From NCBI GenBank assembly GCA_018055865.1, contig JAGPGR010000088.1, positions 1 through 7,247 on the forward strand: DNA of 7,247 bases. Direction: 5' to 3'. The translations under genes were made by a program, and so were the position numbers. This DNA comes from Paludibacteraceae bacterium (lineage in GTDB: Bacteria > Bacteroidota > Bacteroidia > Bacteroidales > Paludibacteraceae). The notes under the pieces are model-generated. The model searched no databases, was not told the origin of the DNA, and worked only from the letters and a program-made list of their open reading frames with translations. This document shows positions 1 to 4,739 of the stretch, in pieces. The stretch's first letter is position 1. Each line of letters opens with the position of its first letter.

Positions 1-36
1 GATAGATATCCGCGCCAGCGGGTGATAACTCAATAA
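1..36 (+). other. possible 3' end of an upstream plus-strand gene
   Basis: Two plus-strand frames enter from the left edge and stop almost at once. One ends in IDIRASG with TGA at 23-25, the other in DRYPRQRVITQ with TAA at 34-36. A terminator-like hairpin pointing rightwards lies 28 to 39 bases downstream, which fits a plus-strand gene ending here. Too few residues are visible to choose a frame or name a product, and the terminator is the only real support. Confidence 0.22.
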
Positions 37-63
37 AAGATTTGAAATTTATTAGTAAAACAC

Positions 64-102
64 AGGGCTGCTCATCACGGGCAGCCCTTTGTATTTGTTT
101 TC
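64..102 (+). terminator. intrinsic terminator of an upstream gene
   Basis: AGGGCTGC (64-71) and GCAGCCCT (81-88) form a perfect 8-bp GC-rich stem with a 9-nt loop. The T-rich run TTGTATTTGTTTTC follows on the plus strand. Read on the minus strand the stem is followed by only a short T run, so the plus direction is preferred. The stem and loop core closely resemble the terminator after rng. Confidence 0.7.
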
Positions 103-159
103 TCCGTCGTTACGGATATGTTCTTTAGTTGTAAAGGTTTCTCGCTGGTCGCGGGGATT

Positions 160-330
160 TTTCGATATCTATCGGAACCCGGATTCTTTTATCCGAACAA
201 GGCACGAAAGGTTATTTGCGAGAGCGTATGCGTTAGAAACGCTGAGCCAATAACCCCACGTTAGGAAACGAGGGGGAGGTGATTGCATATTTATTCAGTT
301 TCACGAGAGGTCGAGTGCCTCGAAGAGGAT
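160..330. other. gene-free, GC-richer segment with several hairpins
   Basis: This stretch carries no plausible ORF and is visibly richer in G and C than the AT-rich DNA after it. Hairpins readable by eye are: CGGAT/ATCCG (180-184/191-195); GCGTT-AGA-AACGC (230-242); CCCCaCGTT-AGGA-AACGaGGGG (254-275, one A·A mismatch); and TCGAG-TGC-CTCGA (311-323). A longer pairing GGTTATT/AATAACC (210-216/249-255) would enclose the second hairpin, but it competes with the third for 254-255. A structured RNA is possible. It matches no RNA family I recognise, no promoter was seen, and the strand is undecided. Confidence 0.25.
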
Positions 331-395
331 AATTTTTTTCTGCGTGCCCCGGATCAAGTTTGATCCATCCGTAAATTTTAAAAATTTGACCCGGA

Positions 396-447
396 TCAAG
401 TTTAAAAAAGGTATTTCAAGTTGCGAACGGACCTTTTTTAAAGTTGA
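396..447. repeat. inverted-arm unit 1 of the 42-bp lattice
   Basis: TCAAGTTTAAAAAA (396-409) and TTTTTTAAAGTTGA (434-447) pair with one G·G mismatch (G400/G443) around a 24-nt loop. GGT/ACC (410-412/431-433) extends the stem to 17 positions. The A6 and T6 runs lie inside the arms. As RNA this would be a mostly AU hairpin without a following U run, so it is not called a terminator. Confidence 0.6.
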
Positions 448-518
448 AAACACTCCGAACGGATTTGATTTGTGTCGTTTCAAGGTTGAAATTGCATAAA
501 TATTTTGCGTTCACTGTC

Positions 519-576
519 GGATCAAGTTTAAAAAATGTCCAAAACTTTTTGGTGAGTGCTTTTTTAAAGTTGATCC
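519..576. repeat. inverted-arm unit 2 of the 42-bp lattice
   Basis: GGATCAAGTTTAAAAAA (519-535) pairs with TTTTTTAAAGTTGATCC (560-576), with the same single G·G mismatch as the other units (G526/G569). The loop is 24 nt and contains its own small inverted repeat, CCAAAA/TTTTGG (539-544/547-552). Confidence 0.6.
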
Positions 577-602
577 TATCGTGTCAAAAACTTTTACATG
601 CC

Positions 603-660
603 TTTTCAAGTTTAAAAAAGGTCAGTTCGTTTCGTGAAATTGATTTTTTAAAGTTGAAAA
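603..660. repeat. inverted-arm unit 3 of the 42-bp lattice
   Basis: TTTTCAAGTTTAAAAAA (603-619) pairs with TTTTTTAAAGTTGAAAA (644-660), again with only the G·G mismatch (G610/G653) and a 24-nt loop. The loop sequence is unrelated to those of the other two units. Confidence 0.6.
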
Positions 661-765
661 AGGGCTGCGCATAAAAAATGCATATAAAAGTAAAGTTAAT
701 CCGGTCGTGATCGGGAGAATTTATGAAGTTTTTGATTCGGGTGAGGGTCATAATATTATTTTCAT

Positions 766-890
766 TTGCCACGCCTTTTAAGGCGTGGATGAAAAAAAAT
801 AAGCAAAGGGGCTTTAGCCCAAACTTACACATAAATTTTGGCTAAAGCCTGTTTTTGTATCTCCATTTTACGCCTTAAAAGGCGTGGCAA
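766..890. repeat. nested inverted-repeat element (REP- or MITE-like)
   Basis: A 21-bp perfect inverted repeat bounds the element (766-786 and 870-890). Each arm is itself nearly palindromic: CCACGCCTT/AAGGCGTGG at 769-788 and ACGCCTT/AAGGCGT at 870-885. Inside lies a second perfect 10-bp pair, GGCTTTAGCC (810-819) with GGCTAAAGCC (840-849). The element has no ORF and no clear target-site duplication. Its style resembles short intergenic palindromes I recall from Bacteroidota genomes. Whether a transposase moves it cannot be judged here. Confidence 0.65.
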
Positions 891-1041
891 TTAAACCTGG
901 CAATTAAACCTGACAATTAAACCTGGCAATTAATCCTGGCAATTAATCCTGACAATTAAACCTGACAATTAAACCTGGCAATTAATCCTGACAAATAATC
1001 CTGGCAATTAATTCTGGCAATTAAACCTGGCAATTAATCCA
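886..1041. repeat. 13-bp tandem repeat, 12 copies
   Basis: Twelve head-to-tail copies of GGCAATTAAWCCT run with no insertion or deletion, starting at 886, 899, 912, 925, 938, 951, 964, 977, 990, 1003, 1016 and 1029. Copies differ by substitution only: G or A at position 2 and A or T at position 10, with single changes in copies 9 and 10 and at the last base of copy 12. A 13-bp period shifts frame at every copy and contains TAA, so the array is non-coding. The first five bases are also the end of the preceding inverted-repeat element. Confidence 0.9.
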
Positions 1042-1047
1042 GCAGGA

Positions 1048-1166
1048 ACCTTCGGGTGCACGGACATTCCTGTCCGTGAATCCGAACGGGTAAGAATACC
1101 CGTTCATCCGGGAGCTGTTCATTTAGCTCTGAAGTGCAAGACACAGATGTTCCCGGTTTATCGGGA
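1048..1166. repeat. cluster of small hairpins downstream of the PHP gene
   Basis: Successive short inverted repeats fill the gap between the tandem array and the PHP gene. They are: ACC-TTCG-GGT (1048-1057); CACGGACA/TGTCCGTG (1059-1066/1071-1078, 4-nt loop); GAACGGGTA/TACCCGTTC (1084-1092/1097-1105, 4-nt loop); GAGCT/AGCTC (1112-1116/1125-1129); and TCCCG/CGGGA (1151-1155/1162-1166). The last begins just past the PHP stop codon on the minus strand. No T run follows any of them, so none is a standard intrinsic terminator, though together they could form a structured 3' end. Confidence 0.55.
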
Positions 1167-1167
1167 G

Positions 1168-2256
1168 TTAGATATCTGCACCAGCACGGATAGGAATACT
1201 CACCTGTAATCCTTTATTGGGTTCGGCCAGTAAATTGGTGATTTCAAAATTCAAATCGCCTCCGGCTACTCCGTTTACAAATCTAACAGTGATGGTATGA
1301 GTGCCGTGTGGTTCGATGGTGTAATCCCTGAAATAGACTAAATCAGGATTGTGCGAAGTTTTATGCAGATAAAAGGGTAAGTCGGACTTATTTTTCACCG
1401 TTATCCGGAAGTTTTTTTCTGTCTTCTCGGTATTTAGAATTTCGAGGGACTGGTGAAAAATTTCTTTCAGGAACTTCTCTTCACCTATCAGCTTGTCGCT
1501 GAGATAAACCACAGTCCGGCGGTCTGTCAGCGCTTCGTGGATTGCTTCGGGAGTTCGGGCAGATGCAAAAACCAGTGTCATCGTACGGTGTTCTCCTTCT
1601 TTCAGCGTAAAAGGTTCATGAACATCGGAGTTACCAAGCATGGTCAGTTTTTTTTCCATACACCAGCGCTGAGCTTCGGGATAATATTCCGGTCCGTTCA
1701 CCACTTCAATTCCCTGCATCAGTCCGGCATCGTAAAGCTCGGTATGCTCCTTAAACCAGCGTGTGGTATCGGGTTGCTGTGCATCCCATCCCGGGTGATT
1801 CCAAAAAATAAAAGCATTCTGAGCCCTTGCAGCTTTGAAAGCATCCATATAAGCCGGCACATCGAGCGCGTTGCAGTCGGTGAGAAACAGCGCGTTGGAA
1901 TGGCCGGGAGGCATGGAACGGGTAATTTCAGAGCCACGGATAAGAATGATATTGTTAGACCGGGCTGCTGCTTCGGCTATTTCGTAGGGTCGATTGAGAG
2001 ATGCTCCGGGCATATCATTCTTGTGCGGGCGGTATTCGATGTGATCGGTAATGGCAATGACATCGAGACCTTGTACATAAGCTTCACCCACACGAACCGT
2101 AGGCCAAACCAGCCCGTCGGAAAACACCGTGTGCATGTGGAAGTCACATTTGAGCGTTTTAAATCCCAATATATCGGGGATCTGAATTTCGTTTCTGACC
2201 TGCGAAAACGTCAAAGCGGAAATACTCAGCAGTAAAAATATTAGCAGTTTCTTCAT
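1168..2256 (-). CDS. exported PHP-domain metal-dependent hydrolase
   Basis: This 362-residue protein begins with a cleavable-looking signal peptide: MKK, then a hydrophobic core to about residue 18. It is therefore probably periplasmic, with no lipobox seen. The PHP metal-binding set appears complete: HMH at 40-42, D47, DH at 71-72, E110, H119, H154 in a WNHPGW segment, and D211/H213 in SDVHEP. PHP proteins use such a three-metal site to hydrolyse phosphoesters, but the natural substrate of secreted members is unclear, so a label such as histidinol phosphatase would be over-precise. Residues after about 265 look beta-rich and may form an immunoglobulin-like domain. The ATG start at 2256 is fixed by the signal peptide. 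The gene lies downstream of rng but behind its terminator, so it should have its own promoter. No clear -7 box was found. A long antisense frame inside it is a shadow. Confidence 0.85.
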   Translation of the reverse strand: MKKLLIFLLLSISALTFSQVRNEIQIPDILGFKTLKCDFHMHTVFSDGLVWPTVRVGEAYVQGLDVIAITDHIEYRPHKNDMPGASLNRPYEIAEAAARSNNIILIRGSEITRSMPPGHSNALFLTDCNALDVPAYMDAFKAARAQNAFIFWNHPGWDAQQPDTTRWFKEHTELYDAGLMQGIEVVNGPEYYPEAQRWCMEKKLTMLGNSDVHEPFTLKEGEHRTMTLVFASARTPEAIHEALTDRRTVVYLSDKLIGEEKFLKEIFHQSLEILNTEKTEKNFRITVKNKSDLPFYLHKTSHNPDLVYFRDYTIEPHGTHTITVRFVNGVAGGDLNFEITNLLAEPNKGLQVSIPIRAGADI

Positions 2257-2286
2257 GGTTATAAAATATTGATGGAATTAATCTAT

Positions 2287-2319
2287 TAATTTCACGAAAT
2301 TACATAATTTTTCAATTAT
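2287..2319. promoter_or_regulatory. two adjacent palindromes upstream of the PHP gene
   Basis: TAATTTC-AC-GAAATTA (2287-2302) and ATAATT-TTTC-AATTAT (2304-2319) lie 31 to 63 bases upstream of the PHP start codon, where an operator could sit. The DNA is AT-rich, which makes short palindromes common, so this is only a candidate site. Confidence 0.2.
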
Positions 2320-2399
2320 TCTGTAATCCTGTTATCGTTTTTATTTAAGTTGCAGGCACATTTTTTCAAATTTTCTTTGTTCGTTGCTCCCCTGCTGGA

Positions 2400-2441
2400 T
2401 TTCAAATAAAAAATAGCTGCCCGAATGAGCAGCTATTTTTT
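2400..2441 (-). terminator. intrinsic terminator of rng
   Basis: TAGCTGC (2414-2420) pairs with GCAGCTA (2429-2435), and A6 (2408-2413) with T6 (2436-2441), giving a 13-bp stem around an 8-nt loop. On the minus strand it begins six bases after the rng stop codon and ends in TTTTTTATTTG, as an intrinsic terminator should. The A/T flanks would also let it work on the plus strand, but no plus-strand gene ends here. Confidence 0.88.
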
Positions 2442-2446
2442 GATTT

Positions 2447-4027
2447 TTACTTAGACGAAATCTTTTCTATTTCTTCTTGCAGGTCAATTTCTTCTCCTTT
2501 TTTGTCGTAAAATTTGTATTGCAGAAAACCCAGTTTCTGGGACGGAATGACTTTGCAGCCTATTCCGTATTTTAATTTCCATTTCATTTTCATGGATGGC
2601 AATCCTCTTGAGATGTAGGCATCTACATACGGATGAATATGCAGCGTGAAGTCTTTCACTTTCAGCTTGCCGACCAGGTAATCGATTTTACTTTCCAGTT
2701 GATCGGTAAACAGTATGGACGGCTTTGTGCGCCCGCTTCCGTAGCATGTCGGACAAGTTTCCTCGATATCAATGTCAATAACCGGGCGAACCCGTTGTCG
2801 GGTAATTTGCATCAGCCCAAACTTACTCAGCGGCAAAATGTTGTGTTTTGCTCTGTCGTCGGTCAGATTTTCCCGCATACGGTCGAAAATCTTTTGGCGA
2901 TTTTCGCCTTCGTGCATATCAATGAAGTCCACCACTATAATGCCTCCCATATCCCGCAATCGCAATTGCCGGGCTATTTCATCGGCTGCAGCCAAATTTA
3001 CTTCCATGGCATTTATTTCCTGTCCGCTTCCGGCTTTAGACCGGTTTCCGCTGTTGACATCAATCACATGCATGGCTTCTGTGTGTTCAATAATCAGATA
3101 GGCTCCGCTTCTGAATGACACTGTTTTGCCAAGGGCAGATTGTATCTGCTTGGTGATTCCGAAATGATCGTAAATCGGAATATCTTCCTTGTACAGTTTT
3201 ACAATGTCTTTGCGTTCGGGAGCAATCAGTTCAACATAATCACGCACTTCTGTGAAAACGTCTTTGTCGTTGACGTATATGTGCTTAAAATTAGAGTTGA
3301 ACAAGTCTCTGATTATTCCTACCGTGCGACCTAATTCTTCTGCTATGAGCGTTATTCCCTGAGATTTCTGAATCCTGGGCAACGTTTCTTCCCAACGTTT
3401 TACCAGGATTTTCAGTTCATTGTCAAGTTCCGCTACTTTCTTTTCTTCGGCAACCGTACGAACTATTACACCAAATCCTTTTGGTTTTATGCTCTGTATC
3501 AGTTGTTTCAGTCTGATTCGTTCTTCTTCCGTTTTTATTTTCTGCGAAACAGAAACTTTATCGGCGAATGGTATCAGTACCAGGAATCTTCCTGCTATTG
3601 AGAGTTCGGCTGTGAGTCGCGGACCTTTGGTGGAGATGGGTTCTTTTGAGATCTGAACCACTATTTCCTGTCCGGTTTTCAGAATGTCGTTTATTGAGCC
3701 GTTTTTCTCAATTTCGGGAAGCTGTTTGGCTTTTGCCAGACCGGGTGTTTTTTTGCGGTCGCTTTGCACCTGTCTGATAAAGCCATTTAGAGTGTTGAAA
3801 TTGTTACCTAAATCAAGATAGTGTAGAAAAGCGTCTTTGTCGTAGCCAACATCTACAAACGCTGCATTAAGTCCGGGCATTATTTTTTTTACCCTTCCCA
3901 GATAGATATTCCCAACGGCGAATTTCTCTTCCCGTCCTTCTTCGTTGAGTTCTACCAATCGTTTGTCCTCAAGCAGCGCAATTGAAATTTGAGATGGTCT
4001 TACATCTACAATTAATTCGCTGTTCAC
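2447..4027 (-). CDS. rng: ribonuclease G (Rne/Rng family)
   Basis: This 526-residue cytoplasmic endoribonuclease belongs to the RNase E/G family, which cleaves single-stranded AU-rich RNA in rRNA maturation and mRNA decay. An S1-like RNA-binding region starts near residue 38 (GNIYLGRVKKIMPGLNAAFV). The DNase I-like catalytic core carries the Mg-binding aspartates in DVNSG (D323) and DFIDM (D367, with D370 nearby). A Zn-link CPTC motif is at C425/C428. The length fits RNase G and lacks the long RNase E scaffold tail, so no degradosome platform is evident. The start is GTG (4025-4027). It gives the MxSELIVDV N-terminus expected of Bacteroidales homologues, and no better ATG is near. HU lies upstream on the same strand, separated by 298 bases and a probable terminator. 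Confidence 0.96.
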   Translation of the reverse strand: MNSELIVDVRPSQISIALLEDKRLVELNEEGREEKFAVGNIYLGRVKKIMPGLNAAFVDVGYDKDAFLHYLDLGNNFNTLNGFIRQVQSDRKKTPGLAKAKQLPEIEKNGSINDILKTGQEIVVQISKEPISTKGPRLTAELSIAGRFLVLIPFADKVSVSQKIKTEEERIRLKQLIQSIKPKGFGVIVRTVAEEKKVAELDNELKILVKRWEETLPRIQKSQGITLIAEELGRTVGIIRDLFNSNFKHIYVNDKDVFTEVRDYVELIAPERKDIVKLYKEDIPIYDHFGITKQIQSALGKTVSFRSGAYLIIEHTEAMHVIDVNSGNRSKAGSGQEINAMEVNLAAADEIARQLRLRDMGGIIVVDFIDMHEGENRQKIFDRMRENLTDDRAKHNILPLSKFGLMQITRQRVRPVIDIDIEETCPTCYGSGRTKPSILFTDQLESKIDYLVGKLKVKDFTLHIHPYVDAYISRGLPSMKMKWKLKYGIGCKVIPSQKLGFLQYKFYDKKGEEIDLQEEIEKISSK

Positions 4028-4090
4028 TTGTTTTCGATTTATGTATTTTTTTGTTTCAGACTTGTCTGATTTCAGATTTCAGATTTTAAA
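4028..4090 (-). promoter_or_regulatory. rng leader with 7-bp repeats and a palindrome
   Basis: Upstream of the GTG start lie TCAGAC-TT-GTCTGA (4056-4069) and, overlapping it, three 7-bp copies CTGATTT, CAGATTT, CAGATTT (4066-4086). The position suits an operator or a structured 5' leader. I found no convincing TAnnTTTG box for rng. Enterobacterial RNase E controls its own mRNA through its leader, which makes this worth noting, but no such mechanism is shown here. Confidence 0.25.
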
Positions 4091-4124
4091 AAAGTTCTGT
4101 GTCCTGTTATCCGGCAAATCTGTG

Positions 4125-4173
4125 TTTATAAAAAACAAACTTAAATCCAAGAAGCTCGGTTTTAAGTTTGTTT
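4125..4173 (-). terminator. probable AT-rich intrinsic terminator of the HU gene
   Basis: AAACAAACTTAAA (4133-4145) and TTTAAGTTTGTTT (4161-4173) make a perfect 13-bp inverted repeat with a 15-nt loop. On the minus strand the stem runs into TTTTTTATAAAC. The stem is AT-rich and lies about 150 bases past the HU stop codon, which weakens the call. It would separate HU transcripts from rng. Confidence 0.5.
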
Positions 4174-4325
4174 CTTTGGACCTTTTTTGAACTAATGTCC
4201 AACAGACTATTTCTTTTTATGTCTATTTTTTCTCAGTCTTTTTTTCCGTTTGTGAGTAGACATTTTATGTCTTTTTCTTTTTTTACCGCTTGGCATCTTT
4301 CGTTAAAATTTAATTCGTTAAATAA
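4174..4325. other. pyrimidine-rich non-coding gap after the HU gene
   Basis: On the plus strand this stretch is strongly T- and C-rich, so an HU transcript would have a purine-rich 3' region. It holds a hairpin AGACAT-TTT-ATGTCT (4258-4272) followed by a T run on the plus strand, where no gene needs it. It also holds a TTCGTTAAA direct repeat (4299-4307 and 4314-4322). The short plus-strand ORF here is low-complexity and is not called. Confidence 0.4.
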
Positions 4326-4598
4326 TTATTTTACAGTACCAGTAAAAGTCTTAGCCGGTTTGAAAGCAGGAATGCTGTGAGCCGGAATAATAATTGTGGT
4401 ATTTTTAGAAATGTTACGTGCTGTTTTTTCAGCTCTTTCTTTGATAATAAAGCTACCGAAGCCTCTTAAATATACATTTTCCTTTTTTGCCAAAGATGCT
4501 TTTACAACATCCATAAAAGATTCAACAGTTGCCAATACAGTAGCTTTGTCAATACCTGTATTTTTAGCAATTTCGTTTACAACGTCTGCTTTAGTCAT
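4326..4598 (-). CDS. HU-family DNA-binding protein
   Basis: This 90-residue histone-like nucleoid protein should act as a dimer that bends and compacts DNA. The N-terminal helical part (1-40) is followed by the HU signature GFGSF (46-50) and the beta-arm ending in IPAFKPAK (76-83), so the length and layout are normal for the family. At the arm tip, where HU and IHF usually have RNP, this protein reads RNIS (61-64): the DNA-intercalating proline is replaced by isoleucine. I recall close Bacteroidales homologues with the same RNISKN sequence, so this is probably a lineage variant and not damage. The ATG start follows a purely A-rich leader without Shine-Dalgarno, usual in this phylum. A good -7 box lies upstream, so it should be transcribed on its own. 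Confidence 0.95.
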   Translation of the reverse strand: MTKADVVNEIAKNTGIDKATVLATVESFMDVVKASLAKKENVYLRGFGSFIIKERAEKTARNISKNTTIIIPAHSIPAFKPAKTFTGTVK

Positions 4599-4659
4599 TT
4601 TTTTAATTTTTTTTTATTTGTTATTAATATAGTGTTTTATTATTTTTTGAAACGGACTG

Positions 4660-4690
4660 CAAATATAGAGTTTTTCTTCTGATTAAAAAA
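4660..4690 (-). promoter_or_regulatory. Bacteroidota-type promoter of the HU gene
   Basis: On the minus strand TATATTTG (4667 down to 4660) matches the -7 consensus TAnnTTTG exactly. TTTT at 4690-4687, 19 bases upstream, is a three-of-four match to the -33 box TTTG. Transcription would begin near 4652, giving a leader of about 54 bases that ends in an A-rich run before the ATG. Confidence 0.6.
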
Positions 4691-4739
4691 GAATTAGTCG
4701 GGTTTTTTCAAAATTTTATTTGAATATTTTTTTCGTAAC

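Larger units (their letters stand above)
354..702. repeat. array of nine short cores on an exact 42-bp lattice
   Basis: Related 12-13 nt cores begin at 354, 396, 438, 480, 522, 564, 606, 648 and 690, each exactly 42 bases after the last. Form A (TCAAGTTTAAAAA, or TCAAGTTTGATC at 354) sits at 354, 396, 522 and 606. Form B (TTAAAGTTGAAAA, or TTAAAGTTGATCC) sits at 438, 564 and 648, with a decayed copy GTAAAGTTAATCC at 690. The core at 480, TCAAGGTTGAAA, is intermediate. About 29 bases between cores are unlike one another. Nothing fits at 312 or 732, so these look like the limits. No cas gene or other associated protein is in the window. The function is unknown. Confidence 0.75.

Noticed and set aside
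1..19. Similarity of 3-19 to the 3' end of the PHP gene (1169-1185)
   Set aside because: Fifteen of 17 bases match and both read AGADI on the minus strand, but the similarity stops there on both sides. A chance match of this quality is expected somewhere in a 7-kb window.
160..330. tRNA or other known RNA gene in the GC-richer segment
   Set aside because: No T-loop or anticodon arm and no cloverleaf spacing could be found, and the hairpins match no RNA family I recognise.
301..483. Minus-strand ORF over the repeat array
   Set aside because: It starts with TTG and is the complement of the same repeat cores, so its repetitive peptide is explained by the inverted arms.
444..674. Plus-strand ORF of 76 codons as a gene
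   Set aside because: It begins at a TTG, has no ATG or promoter, and its sequence follows from the repeat cores. It is described as a finding but not called as a CDS.
354..702. CRISPR array
   Set aside because: The regular spacing recalls CRISPR, but the cores are only 12-13 nt, come in two forms and are degenerate. The 42-bp period is too short for a usual repeat plus spacer, and no cas gene is present.
584..832. Minus-strand ORF of 82 codons
   Set aside because: It runs across the end of the lattice and the left arm of the nested inverted repeat, both of which look non-coding.
1453..2235. Long plus-strand ORF (260 codons)
   Set aside because: It lies wholly antisense to the PHP gene, whose metal-binding motifs are intact, and its translation shows no recognisable motif.
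2633..3656. Several plus-strand ORFs within rng
   Set aside because: All are antisense to the well-supported RNase G gene and lack motifs or start signals.
4168..4380. Plus-strand ORF rich in Phe, Ser and Leu
   Set aside because: It arises from a T-rich gap, overlaps the HU terminator and the HU 3' end, and has low complexity.
4707..4724. Terminator for the TlpA gene (TTCAAA/TTTGAA)
   Set aside because: The stem is short and entirely weak, and on the minus strand it is followed by A residues and not by a T run.
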